Shown: piece after piece, positions 17,301-25,238 of the stretch | Position numbering within the stretch: position 1 is the stretch's first letter | Layout of the letters: every line of letters begins with the position of its first letter | Origin: Arcobacter sp. LA11 | GTDB lineage: Bacteria > Campylobacterota > Campylobacteria > Campylobacterales > Arcobacteraceae | DNA length: 64,000 bases | Direction of reading: 5' to 3' | Assembly: GCF_001895145.1 (NCBI RefSeq) | Contig: NZ_BDIR01000006.1 | Coordinates: 124,001 to 188,000, forward strand | Made by a program: the position numbers and the translations under genes | The notes under the pieces: model-generated | The model's input: the letters and a program-made list of their open reading frames with translations, nothing else | Told to the model about the DNA's origin: nothing | The model's database searches: none

Positions 17301-18521
17301 TTTTTCTTTAAATGTTTTAAAAGTTTGTTCTAAACTTTCTGGAAGATTTAAAAAACTTGCACCCATATTATCTACACCATAAGGGTAGTTATAATACATA
17401 ATTGCAACTTTTTTATCTTTATTTGGCATTCTTTTTAATTTTGAAATATTTATTGCTTTATTTGCTAAAGAGTAAAGTTGAGGGAAAATTGGTTCAAGTT
17501 TTTTTGTTATCTTATTTTGTGCAGCAACAATTAAAGGATCTGTAAAACCTAATGTTTCAGGAATTATAAAAGTCATTGGAATCATTGGAAAATTTACACC
17601 ATTTATGTCATTTAACCAATCTTTTGTATCTCCTTGTCCATAATAAAGAGCGTGTAATATAGGTACATTTAACTTTTTATAATCATCTTTTAAACTCTCG
17701 TGGTCAATAATCATAATTTGAAAATTAACAATAACATCAACTATTGTTTTATTTTTAAATCTTAAAAATTGTTTACCTACAGCATCATCACCTGAAATGT
17801 TAGTAAAAAAAGGAATAGTATAGTAATTCTTTTTTTCAAAATAAGAAATCATTTCATTTATATGAGCCATACTATTTGACACAATAGAACCTCTATGCAT
17901 ACCAATTGCAATAACAGGCTTATCTATATTATTTAAATCTATCTTTGCAAATTTCGCATACTCTTCAAGTGAATTAAAAGCTAAACTTGAACTTTTTGGA
18001 TGATAAATACCCTCTTCTGGTACAATTAAAGCTTTTTTGTATTTTTCATTTGATGTTTTAAGAAGTTTATTTTGAATGAAAATTACAAAATTTTTAAAGT
18101 TTTCTTGCCCTCCATTATGCCAATATTCATTTAGTAAAATATTATCTTCAATTGATATATTTTTTCTGTAAGGATTTTCTTTTTTAATTGAAATAGGAAT
18201 GATTATTTTTTTATCATCTAATTTAATTAAAACATCTTTATATTGTTCAAGCATACTATTAATAGATCTTGAACCAGCTAATGAATCAATCATAATAATT
18301 TTATATTTTGAAAGTTCTTTAAACTGATTTTCTTTTTTTAATTCGTTTTGAAATAAAAACTTAATATCTAAATCTTTTTTCTTCCCTATATCTATAACTT
18401 CAACTGCTTTTGAAGCTTGTGTACTTTGTCCCATAGTACTACTAATAATTAATACATCATTTTTTGCAAATAAACTTATTGAAAAAAAATATAGTATTAA
18501 AAATAAAACTTTAATCTTCAC
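14364..18521 (-). CDS. Exported, membrane-anchored CobN-like chelatase
   Basis: 1385 residues, slightly longer than classical CobN. The CobN/magnesium-chelatase H-subunit fold is clear: HYGTHGTQEWSPGKE at about 560-575, NNLAEAIQAKRRGRA after it, and GIFSRTSNLYGLL-type segments later. Unlike cytoplasmic CobN it starts with a signal peptide (MKIKVLFLILYFFSISLFA) and ends with a Lys-rich linker and a membrane helix (VIFALLFGLMLAGVAYEF) plus basic tail, so the catalytic part should face the periplasm. No CobS/CobT ATPase genes are present. Upstream are the DUF2149 and ExbB-like genes. This matches HmuS-type proteins of Bacteroidetes, reported to take iron from haem. Substrate and direction here are inference. 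Confidence 0.85.
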   Translation of the reverse strand: MKIKVLFLILYFFSISLFAKNDVLIISSTMGQSTQASKAVEVIDIGKKKDLDIKFLFQNELKKENQFKELSKYKIIMIDSLAGSRSINSMLEQYKDVLIKLDDKKIIIPISIKKENPYRKNISIEDNILLNEYWHNGGQENFKNFVIFIQNKLLKTSNEKYKKALIVPEEGIYHPKSSSLAFNSLEEYAKFAKIDLNNIDKPVIAIGMHRGSIVSNSMAHINEMISYFEKKNYYTIPFFTNISGDDAVGKQFLRFKNKTIVDVIVNFQIMIIDHESLKDDYKKLNVPILHALYYGQGDTKDWLNDINGVNFPMIPMTFIIPETLGFTDPLIVAAQNKITKKLEPIFPQLYSLANKAINISKLKRMPNKDKKVAIMYYNYPYGVDNMGASFLNLPESLEQTFKTFKEKGYTTEAKKHEEIRIEATKGLQMLYDVNLYDKAWKMIEEDSAALFPYEDYMKEFYKLPVKTRTNMIKVWDYPLKSKSLIYKDGKWYFLVPRKKIGNILIMPQPRRAERDDSIREQNIDITRDDSRLWHNPTVPISHSYLAGYLYVRKQFKADAIVHYGTHGTQEWSPGKERGLSIGDDALSVLGDVPVVYPYITNNLAEAIQAKRRGRATLISHQTPPFGLTGTYKELSEIMDFINQYKSVDDGMLKGQLKNQITQTTVNLNVHKDVEFSEVEIKENFDAYLSKVEDYILGTSKSAMPLGMHTFGTYPKKEHLISTILQMVGSEFIQMVEGDKNFFTQNYEKFPESKSYKLLNDFVIENKDFNELEDKNLKPYLEVARKYRDSFVNTKEIKNFMRALDGEYIETGVGGDSIRNPESLPTGINMYGFDPSKVPTKAAYKTGSKLMKDFIENYYKENGKYPQKLTFNLWSLETMRHYGVLESQILYAMGVRPVWNETGISNKFIQNIVKQMIQKYLGESVSSWVASLVTVPRIEAVLSITPDDWLVKPKKMLKHAKMTAKGQIEDVEIIPYSELKRPRVDVVISATGLYRDTFPQPMQLIAKAVEKVAKLKEDNNYLRINTLAMKEKLEKTRGISKDEAEYLSTIRIFSNKPGDYGSGVDEIGDTSRWNDDQRISQNYVQKLGHYYGSDPKRWGEKHVSLDLYSKNLSGTEGIIFSRTSNLYGLLTSDDPFEYFGSIAMAVRNVDGKAPKTFIANLRDPNNAKIQSTGEFLSQELRGRYFHPKWIKEMQAEGYSGTLTVLDRMNNFWGWQVVDPNVVRDDQWQEFVEVYVNDKYDLKIQEWFKQFNPDALAQFTQKILEANRKGYFKTDENTLKKLVELYKELQQKYKVKTYNTKFKDFVDKKAIGFGLMTPSGQLTPAPTQESNKKMEKPKKIEKPKVKGQKLEKVKKEEFMDDSTQKVIFALLFGLMLAGVAYEFKRKA

Positions 18522-18539
18522 AAACTAACCTTTCTCTTA

Positions 18540-18854
18540 TTATTTTTTATTCTCAGGAATATAAACCATACTTCCATCTTTTAATTTATAAGCAACTCCT
18601 GCTTTTGTTCCTTCTCCTTCTCCTATTTTCCCTTCTGATTTATACTTATCAATCTTTTCACCTTTTTTTATAACTACTTCCATATTTTTTTTACCTGGAT
18701 TTTTTATAACTGTTACATCATCACTATTAAAAGGATTAAGGGGATTTTGAGCAATTGTTATCAATAAAGCTGCAATAATTACTAGAAAAACATCTACTAA
18801 ATTCACAGCAGAAAGTATGGGATTTAAAGACTCATCTTCATGCAACAGTTTCAT
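18540..18854 (-). CDS. DUF2149 protein, ExbD-like topology
   Basis: 104 residues. A short N-terminus precedes one transmembrane helix (about 18-37, NLVDVFLVIIAALLITI) with Asp21 near its start, as in ExbD/TolR (compare PLIDVVF in the ExbD of this window). A small periplasmic domain follows, with KKGEKIDKYKSEG and AGVAYKLKDGSMVYIP. Overlaps the ExbB-like gene by 17 bases and precedes the CobN-like gene by 18. Probably pairs with the ExbB-like channel as a proton-driven motor for the CobN-like protein (inference). DUF2149 family call from sequence pattern and context. Confidence 0.8.
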   Translation of the reverse strand: MKLLHEDESLNPILSAVNLVDVFLVIIAALLITIAQNPLNPFNSDDVTVIKNPGKKNMEVVIKKGEKIDKYKSEGKIGEGEGTKAGVAYKLKDGSMVYIPENKK

Positions 18855-19380
18855 TTGTTACCTTGTTTAAATGTAAAATATCTTTAATCTCATGAGCATA
18901 CCAACCTTTTCTAACTGTTGTTATCCAATAAGTAATAGAAGCCGTAATTAAAGCAAAGATAACTGCTGCAAAAGCAATAATAAGATTTTCACTTATTCCT
19001 TGTACATTTCCTGAAGATAGTGCTTTTAAGGCTGGCCCCATAGGAATCATAGTAGCAACAAGACCTAACATAGGGGCAACTCTTGTTATAATAGAAGTAT
19101 TTTGTAACTTTTTATAAGCATGAACTTCTAAATCCTCTAAACTATTAAATCCACTGTTAACTAAATAGTTAACAATTGCATAGCCTTTTATAAATTCAAA
19201 TTGTTCATTTTTTAAGAATTTTTTATAGTTTTTTTCGCTTTTTTTTCGCTTAAACCATTGAGTAAAAAATACTCCTATTTCAAATATTGAATAAATAAAC
19301 AATAATACTATAAGTATCAGTATAGGCGCTAAAAAGGTATTTGAAACCTCATACATTAGATTTTCTAAAAGTGAAATCAT
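18838..19380 (-). CDS. Second ExbB/TolQ/MotA-type proton channel
   Basis: 180 residues with three membrane helices (about 15-37, 100-125 and 130-155). It carries a family core TRVAPMLGLVATMIPMGPALKAL-like segment starting near residue 99 and a basic cytoplasmic loop (WFKRKKSEKNYKKF). Distinct in sequence from the ExbB at 2594-3106. First gene of the operon ExbB-like, DUF2149, CobN-like, small exported, DUF4198. A strong Fur box lies 34 bases upstream. Expected to form the stator channel with the DUF2149 protein. Confidence 0.85.
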   Translation of the reverse strand: MISLLENLMYEVSNTFLAPILILIVLLFIYSIFEIGVFFTQWFKRKKSEKNYKKFLKNEQFEFIKGYAIVNYLVNSGFNSLEDLEVHAYKKLQNTSIITRVAPMLGLVATMIPMGPALKALSSGNVQGISENLIIAFAAVIFALITASITYWITTVRKGWYAHEIKDILHLNKVTNETVA

Positions 19381-19413
19381 TACATTCCTTTAAATTTTTA
19401 TGAATTATATATC

Positions 19414-19432
19414 AATATTGATAATAATTATC
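19414..19432. promoter_or_regulatory. Fur box for the CobN-like operon
   Basis: AATATTGATAATAATTATC scores 16 of 19, the best Fur match I found here, and nearly equals the tonB site at 3859. It predicts iron repression of the whole operon. Confidence 0.75.
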
Positions 19433-19587
19433 TTAATCAATTAATAAAAATATAAGTTAATATAATCTTTATATATATTTATAATATTATTTAATATATT
19501 ATGGAGTTTAATTTTATTTGTTAATAATTGCTATTTAGTAATTTTGTATTAATGAGAAAGATTATTTTGAGAATAAATTTTTTATAG

Positions 19588-19612
19588 AAAAAACAGCAGA
19601 AAAATTCTGCTG
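19588..19612 (-). terminator. Terminator of TonB receptor 2
   Basis: CAGCAGAA / TTCTGCTG stem with a three-base loop, followed on the minus strand by a run of T residues. Seven bases past the receptor stop. Confidence 0.8.
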
Positions 19613-19618
19613 CTTCGT

Positions 19619-21676
19619 TTAAAATGTAGCTTTTATACCAGTGTAAAAGTAAGTACCTACATTTGAACCTAGAACTTCATCAACTTCTCTATTAAATAAG
19701 TTATCAATTCCACCATAAATCTCAAGATTTTTATTAACTTTATATCTTGCAGCTAAATCAACCAAACTATAATCATCAGTTTGAGTAGTATTTAAAGTAT
19801 CTGTATATTGTTCACCAATATATCTAATCATTAAATTTGTTGAAAAGTCTTTAGTGACTTTATAATTGGCATTTATTGAAGCAGAAATATCAGGAGTATA
19901 AGTTAGTTCTTTTCCTGTACCTTCATCTTCAGTTTTTAGATATGTTAGATTAAATCCTAAATCTAAGCTATCATTTATATCATATCCTAGTGAAACCTCT
20001 GCACCTTTGATATCAACATTATCTAAATTCTCAGAAGTATAGTACTTAGCTGCTCCACTTCCATACGATACTAACTCTATCTTGTCTTTAATTTTATTGT
20101 TAAATAAAGTTAACTGTGAAGACAATGAATTATATTTATTGGATAATGAAACTTCAAAAGATTGAGATTGTTCTGGTTTTAAATCATATACAGTAGTTTT
20201 TGGCCCAAATATTACCTCCGAACCAAATCGTTTTCCATCTTTAAATAAGGGAGATACAACAAAAAGTTCAGCTATATCAGGAGCTCTGTAACCTTGTGCA
20301 TAATTAAATCTAAGATTAGTATTTTCAAAAAGTTTTTTTACTATTCCAGCTTGAAGTGTTGCTTTATTATCGGCATTTGAAATATTATCATATCTTGCAC
20401 CTATAGTTGCAGTTAAAGTATCTGTAAATTCTATTTCATCTTGAATAAAAAGTGATTTATATTTAACTACTTTTGTAATAAACTCACTTGAAGATGCATC
20501 AGGGTTAATTGCACTTGATTCTCTTTTTTCTTTTCTATATTCTACTCCTGAAGTAATAAAGTTAGAATCATTTAATGCATACTTAATATTTGATTCAAAA
20601 GTATCAATAGTTACATTTGCACTAAATTTTGTATTAGTTGGGCCTGTAAAATTTATTGGGTCAGTAAAGTTTCTTTTTTTATAATATGATCTATATATTT
20701 TAGCATCAATTGATAAATCATCATTAATCATATAATCAAAATCAGCAGAAGCATCTAGTCTTCTATTTTCATCTCTAGAGTTAACTGGTGTATTTTTAAC
20801 CAATACAGGTCCACCATTTACATATTTTGCATTTCCAATATATTGACCAGTTCGTTCTTCTTTAAAATAATTAAAATCAATACCAGCAATAAGATTATTT
20901 GTTAAATCTGTTTCTAACCTAGTACCAATTGTTTTTACATTTGTTTCATCTCTATATGTAACATCATGATTTGCAGAGACTCCATGTTGTGGATCAGTTG
21001 CAATTACAGCACTTGTAGTTGGATTTGCAGCTACTTGTGAATAAGATTTTGATATTGTATAAGGTGTTGTATCATTTATAGAACCATAAACTTTATATCT
21101 TAACTTATCAGCTTTCCCCATAGTATTAAAATTAAAATTTCTATTTTTAGCATCATGATCTTTGTTTGCACCATACTTCATATCAACAACTGTACTATTA
21201 TGGTCAATTTTTTTAGTAATAATATTAATCACTCCTCCAATAGCATCTGAACCATATAATGTTGACATAGAACCTTTAACTATTTCAATTCTTTCAATCA
21301 TTGAAGCAGTAATTCTTGTCATTTCATATGGGCTTTCGGTTTCTCCTGAAAGCCTCTTTCCATCTATTAAAATAAGTGTTCCATTTGCACCAACCCCTCT
21401 TAAAGAGATAGCAGCTTTAGATTTTGCACTTGGGTGTGGAAATCTTGCATATTGTGCATTTATTGAAGGTATTTTTTCTAAAATAGTATCTAAAGTTGAT
21501 GCACCAGTTTTTTCTATATCTTCTTTTGTAATAACAACAACTGATGCAGTTACTCCATCAATTGACTTCTCCGTTTTTGTAGCAGTAGTAACTGTGATTT
21601 CACCTAACGAATTTGCATGTATGCTTCCAACAGCCACTACACTAGCTATTGCTGAAACAAATATCTTTTTTCTCAT
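19619..21676 (-). CDS. TonB-dependent outer-membrane receptor 2
   Basis: 685 residues. Signal peptide about 1-21 (ends SIHANS). TonB box EITVTTATK at about 25-33. Plug motifs IEKTGASTLDTIL, ISLRGVGANGTLILIDGKR in pieces, and IVKGSMSTLYGSDAIGG; then the barrel, ending in Phe (YFYTGIKATF). Good ribosome site GAAGGAAG. It follows the 116-residue gene by 31 bases without a terminator, so it is probably the last gene of the operon that starts with the substrate-binding protein at 23141. Ligand unknown; resembles CirA/haem-siderophore types. Confidence 0.9.
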   Translation of the reverse strand: MRKKIFVSAIASVVAVGSIHANSLGEITVTTATKTEKSIDGVTASVVVITKEDIEKTGASTLDTILEKIPSINAQYARFPHPSAKSKAAISLRGVGANGTLILIDGKRLSGETESPYEMTRITASMIERIEIVKGSMSTLYGSDAIGGVINIITKKIDHNSTVVDMKYGANKDHDAKNRNFNFNTMGKADKLRYKVYGSINDTTPYTISKSYSQVAANPTTSAVIATDPQHGVSANHDVTYRDETNVKTIGTRLETDLTNNLIAGIDFNYFKEERTGQYIGNAKYVNGGPVLVKNTPVNSRDENRRLDASADFDYMINDDLSIDAKIYRSYYKKRNFTDPINFTGPTNTKFSANVTIDTFESNIKYALNDSNFITSGVEYRKEKRESSAINPDASSSEFITKVVKYKSLFIQDEIEFTDTLTATIGARYDNISNADNKATLQAGIVKKLFENTNLRFNYAQGYRAPDIAELFVVSPLFKDGKRFGSEVIFGPKTTVYDLKPEQSQSFEVSLSNKYNSLSSQLTLFNNKIKDKIELVSYGSGAAKYYTSENLDNVDIKGAEVSLGYDINDSLDLGFNLTYLKTEDEGTGKELTYTPDISASINANYKVTKDFSTNLMIRYIGEQYTDTLNTTQTDDYSLVDLAARYKVNKNLEIYGGIDNLFNREVDEVLGSNVGTYFYTGIKATF

Positions 21677-21707
21677 CTTCTTCCTTCTTTTATAGTTTAA
21701 CTAACTT

Positions 21708-22058
21708 TTAACTAACTCTTTTTTTTTCAAATGCATCATCTTGTAAATGTTTAATCTTATTTTCTTCCATGTTTCTTTGATGTACATACTTTATAACTGA
21801 TGACTCAAAATCACTAGATATATATTTTTTTTTATTTCTACTCAAAATCAAATCACAATATTCTTGAATATTTGAAATTAAGCCTTTACTCTTAAATTTA
21901 GGAATAATACTTATTAACATGTTAATATCATGATGTTTTGAAAAATCCTCAATTAAGTCAATTCTAGTATCAGAAGAAGATAGAATTTTTTCTAAAGTAT
22001 CCGCATTTTCTTCTAAAACTGCATCTCTAAATATATTATGAACGTTTATTAACATCAT
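21708..22058 (-). CDS. Unknown 116-residue cytosolic protein
   Basis: Not recognised. Mostly helical and charged, without signal or membrane segment. Contains DAVLEENADTLEKIL and DLIEDFSKHHDINML, and a basic C-terminus. It starts ATGATG, the first ATG overlapping the stop of the 37-residue gene, so the two are coupled. It lies between an ABC-type binding protein and a TonB receptor, in the same orientation. Helical repeats raise an ankyrin-like possibility, but the motif is not clear enough to claim. Confidence 0.6.
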   Translation of the reverse strand: MMLINVHNIFRDAVLEENADTLEKILSSSDTRIDLIEDFSKHHDINMLISIIPKFKSKGLISNIQEYCDLILSRNKKKYISSDFESSVIKYVHQRNMEENKIKHLQDDAFEKKRVS

Positions 22059-22168
22059 TTTATATCCCTTGTATTTTTTGTAATATTAGTTTTAACTTCA
22101 GCTTTTTTTCTTAAGTTATTCCATTTTTTCTGTAACTCTTTAATATCAATTTTCTCGTTGTTACTCAT
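22055..22168 (-). CDS. 37-residue basic peptide in a Fur-controlled operon
   Basis: Starts MSNNEKIDIKELQKKW and is rich in Lys and Asn. AAGGAC lies seven bases before the ATG. It overlaps the end of the binding-protein gene by eight bases, and its TGA overlaps the ATG of the 116-residue gene. Double coupling and a good ribosome site support translation. No family recognised. Possibly a helical cytosolic peptide; function unknown. Confidence 0.5.
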   Translation of the reverse strand: MSNNEKIDIKELQKKWNNLRKKAEVKTNITKNTRDIK

Positions 22169-23141
22169 AATAAAGTCCTTGTGAAGGAAGTTTTCCTCCA
22201 ATAAGCTTTGGATTACTATTTTTTAAAATATCATAGAAAAATTCCAAATCTTTTTTAGAATCAATTGCATTAACACTATTTAAATTTACATGCTCAATTG
22301 AATCAGCCAAACCTTCTGCTTCTAACATAGGAAGAGTTTTTACTACTAGTTGCGCTGCTTCTTTTGGATTTGATTTATACCAATTTAACGATTTTTCATA
22401 CTCAGTCATAAATCTATTTATTAACTCTTCATTACCTTCTGTTTTACCTAAAAATGCCATGCCTGCTTGAGGAACTTTTGCTTCAGTTTTAAAAAGTTTT
22501 CCCCACTCTTCTTGTAAGTCAACACTTCTATATAAATCTGGAGCAATAAGTTTGATAGGGAAAGAGCCTGTTTTTCTCAAAGCAATTGAGATCGCAGGTT
22601 CCGCTAACAATGCATGGTCAACTTGTCTTAAAACTAACATCTGCATCGCATCAATTGGACTTGATACATATTTTAGTTTAAAGTCTTTTTTAGGGTCTAA
22701 ACCTCTTTTTTTAATAAGTTCTTGAAATACAATATCTGGCATATCTGCTCTAAAAGGAACTACTATTTCTTTATCTTTAAAATCACTTAAAGTTTTAAGG
22801 TCTTGATTTCTTGAAACCATACCTAATATACCCCAAACAGAGACATTTAAAAGTTTAATATCTATATTCTTATTATATAAATTTGCTGCCACATTTGTAG
22901 GAACTGCAATAAACTTTACATCACTATTTAAAACTAAAGCTCTTAGTTCATCAGGGTTTTTCCACAACCTAAATTCTATTTCTTTTCCTAAGTCTTTTAA
23001 AGCATTTGTTTTTATCATGTGCATTATAGGATGTGACACTGAGGCAAAAGGCCCTGCAACCACAAGCTTCTCTGCAAATAATTGATTAGACAATAAATAA
23101 AAAGCCGTAGCTAGAAAAAGTATTTTAAAACGTTTTATCAT
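22161..23141 (-). CDS. NitT/TauT-type ABC substrate-binding protein
   Basis: 326 residues. Signal peptide about 1-23 (ends LFAEK). Periplasmic binding fold of the SsuA/TauA/NMT1 group: KLVVAGPFASVSHP, LWKNPDELRALVLN, FIAVPTNVAANLY, then KEIVVPFRADMPD and ALLAEPAISIALRK. Ligands of this group include nitrate, sulphonates, thiamin precursors and others, so the substrate cannot be named. It has its own two Fur boxes upstream and lies next to nnrS and an ABC permease/ATPase. Iron control and a co-located TonB receptor suggest a metal complex or haem-linked solute (inference). Confidence 0.85.
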   Translation of the reverse strand: MIKRFKILFLATAFYLLSNQLFAEKLVVAGPFASVSHPIMHMIKTNALKDLGKEIEFRLWKNPDELRALVLNSDVKFIAVPTNVAANLYNKNIDIKLLNVSVWGILGMVSRNQDLKTLSDFKDKEIVVPFRADMPDIVFQELIKKRGLDPKKDFKLKYVSSPIDAMQMLVLRQVDHALLAEPAISIALRKTGSFPIKLIAPDLYRSVDLQEEWGKLFKTEAKVPQAGMAFLGKTEGNEELINRFMTEYEKSLNWYKSNPKEAAQLVVKTLPMLEAEGLADSIEHVNLNSVNAIDSKKDLEFFYDILKNSNPKLIGGKLPSQGLYYE

Positions 23142-23158
23142 ATAAGTTCTCCTTTTTT

Positions 23159-23177
23159 ATTAATGATAATTAATATT
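23159..23177. promoter_or_regulatory. Fur box 1 upstream of the binding protein
   Basis: ATTAATGATAATTAATATT scores 14 of 19, 18 bases before the gene start. Confidence 0.6.
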
Positions 23178-23216
23178 AATAAATGAATAGTATCAAGTGT
23201 TGTCTTAAAGTTCACT

Positions 23217-23235
23217 AATTTTGATAATCATTATT
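23217..23235. promoter_or_regulatory. Fur box 2 upstream of the binding protein
   Basis: AATTTTGATAATCATTATT scores 15 of 19, with an unbroken 12-base core match (GATAATCATTAT). It lies between the nnrS stop and the binding-protein gene. Confidence 0.65.
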
Positions 23236-23247
23236 ATATAGTACTAT

Positions 23248-24492
23248 TTAACCAGGAATTCCATCAGCTCTTTTATTCATTAAAAAGGGAAAGAATATTT
23301 TCATATAAAAGATAAATGGCATTGCCCAAAGAATTGATGAAATAATATAAGCTTCAATCATATATTCTTGATAATATGGAATGAAACTTCTTATAAAAGT
23401 AGATACTATAATTAAAACTACTCCAAGTGCAATCCAGAAGTTTGAAAAAAGATGTCGTCCAGTATGAATTGTAGAAATTATTATCATTACAATATAAAAA
23501 ACTAATCCAAAAACACCAGTTGTAAGAAAATGTCTAAAATGATTCAACATATATACTTCTACATTTATATAATCATATCCTATAAAACCATATCCACAAG
23601 CCATCAATACTAAAATAGATATCATATATATAACAAAAGGTTTGAAAAGTATATTATTGTCTTTTAATACAAAATCATTAATAATCCCTAAAATTGCAGC
23701 AGCACTTGCAAATGCAATATAGGCTAATATAGAATTATCAGGATATAAAAACTCTAATATTGTGTATAAACTTACACAAAAAATAGCAAGATTATATCTT
23801 GGAGCTCTAGAATAAAAAGTTTCATCAATATCTTCATATTCTAAAAGTTCATTTATTGCTTCCATATTAATTCTTCTTAGTGCTAAAATTTCTAATACTG
23901 TAAAAGCACCAAGGGCTAAAATAAGAATATCTTTTGTTGAAACCTCAATTTTTCCTAAAACTGATAAAAAGAAAAATATTTGTATTCCAAGTAATATTAA
24001 CAAAGCAAAAGCTAAAGATAAATGTCTTCTTTTAGGATCTAAGACTACTGGTTTAAAAACCAAAGCTATTATCCAAATAAGTGGTAGAATATTTAAAATC
24101 ATCACAATATAAATATTTATATAATCCATAAACCAAAAACTTATTCGGCCTAATAACCAGATAATAATAATTGTTCCTAAATGTCTTCCAACAATAGGCA
24201 CAGTTCCAGGGAAAAGTTCAGGGGCACCAGTTAAGAAGAAAGCTATAATTCCGGCAATTCCAATGCCATATAACATCTCATACATATGCCAAGTTAAAGG
24301 ATCACTTACAAAAGATAAATTAATATATCCAGCAAATGCAAAAGACCAAAGTATTATTGAAATTACAATATATGGAGCTAAAAGTAAAAACATTGGCCTA
24401 AAACCATATGCTAAATATGAAGGATATTCTCCACTTGGATAATGGCTATAATGATTTGTAGCATATTGTTTTAATTCTTTTTCTTCACTCAT
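23248..24492 (-). CDS. nnrS: NnrS-family polytopic membrane protein
   Basis: 414 residues, about twelve transmembrane helices. NnrS hallmarks: YLAYGFRPMFLLLAPY at about 27-42, DPLTWHMYEMLYGIG at about 66-80, and AFFLTGAPELFPG. NnrS of Rhodobacter is a haem- and copper-containing membrane protein tied to nitric-oxide stress (established there). Here it overlaps the ABC ATPase gene by four bases, in an operon permease-ATPase-NnrS with a possible Fur box upstream. Conserved His in WHMYEM may ligate haem. Why an NnrS sits in an iron region is not clear. Confidence 0.88.
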   Translation of the reverse strand: MSEEKELKQYATNHYSHYPSGEYPSYLAYGFRPMFLLLAPYIVISIILWSFAFAGYINLSFVSDPLTWHMYEMLYGIGIAGIIAFFLTGAPELFPGTVPIVGRHLGTIIIIWLLGRISFWFMDYINIYIVMILNILPLIWIIALVFKPVVLDPKRRHLSLAFALLILLGIQIFFFLSVLGKIEVSTKDILILALGAFTVLEILALRRINMEAINELLEYEDIDETFYSRAPRYNLAIFCVSLYTILEFLYPDNSILAYIAFASAAAILGIINDFVLKDNNILFKPFVIYMISILVLMACGYGFIGYDYINVEVYMLNHFRHFLTTGVFGLVFYIVMIIISTIHTGRHLFSNFWIALGVVLIIVSTFIRSFIPYYQEYMIEAYIISSILWAMPFIFYMKIFFPFLMNKRADGIPG

Positions 24493-25238
24493 TTTAATTC
24501 CAATTCAAAAGTTTCTATTATTGTTCTATTTGATAATAGTTTTGCAGTTTGCTCGTAAACAAACTCATCATCTCTCATACTTTGAGGTACATCATATTTA
24601 TATGTTTTAACTATATGTCCAACAGGTTCAGCTTTTAAAAGCAGTACCTCATCACTTAATTTTATTGCTTCCATTAAATCATGGGTAATAAAAAGAATAC
24701 TTAAGTTCTCTTTTTCAATAGTTTTTATAAGCATATTTTGTAACTCTTTTTTTAATCCAATATCAAGGGCAGAAAAAGGCTCATCTAAAAACAGTAAAGA
24801 TGGTTTTGTTACCATTGCTCTTGCGAAAGAAACACGCTGTTTCATCCCTCCACTTAAATCTTTTGGAAACTTTTCAAAATCATCTTCATCTAAACCAAAC
24901 TCTAAAGCAATTTTTCTTGATTCTTCTTCTCTTTTATCTTTTTTTATTCCTTTTGCTTTTAATCCTAAAGAGATATTATCAATTACATTTTTCCAAGGAA
25001 GTAACCTTGCTTCTTGAAAAGCATAAGAAGAGGATTCAAAACTATTTTTTATCTTTCCTTCTTCCAAGTCAAGAAGATGCGCACAAAGATGTAAAAGTGT
25101 CGTTTTACCTCCTCCACTAGGACCTACTATTGATAAAACTTTTCCTTTTTGAAGTTTAAAATTTATATCTTTTAATATATCATCAAAGCCAAAAGAATGA
25201 GAGACATCTTCTACTAGTAACTCTTCTATTCTCTCCAT
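24489..25238 (-). CDS. ABC transporter ATP-binding protein (NitT/TauT type)
   Basis: 249 residues, full-length ATPase. Walker A GPSGGGKTT at 39-47, signature LSGGMKQRV at about 128-136, Walker B LLFLDEPFSALD at about 148-159, and switch His in ITHD. Closest in pattern to SsuB/TauB-type ATPases. It overlaps the permease by 13 bases and nnrS by four. With the permease at 25226 and probably the binding protein at 22161 it would form one importer. Confidence 0.9.
   Translation of the reverse strand: MERIEELLVEDVSHSFGFDDILKDINFKLQKGKVLSIVGPSGGGKTTLLHLCAHLLDLEEGKIKNSFESSSYAFQEARLLPWKNVIDNISLGLKAKGIKKDKREEESRKIALEFGLDEDDFEKFPKDLSGGMKQRVSFARAMVTKPSLLFLDEPFSALDIGLKKELQNMLIKTIEKENLSILFITHDLMEAIKLSDEVLLLKAEPVGHIVKTYKYDVPQSMRDDEFVYEQTAKLLSNRTIIETFELELK

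Noticed and set aside
14364-18521. Reading the CobN-like protein as part of a cobalamin pathway
   Set aside because: Signal peptide and membrane anchor, no cobS/cobT or other cob genes nearby, and no cobalamin riboswitch seen upstream.
21162-21695. 177-codon plus-strand ORF
   Set aside because: Lies wholly opposite TonB receptor 2, has no ribosome site, and its hydrophobic composition is the mirror of the receptor's coding frame.
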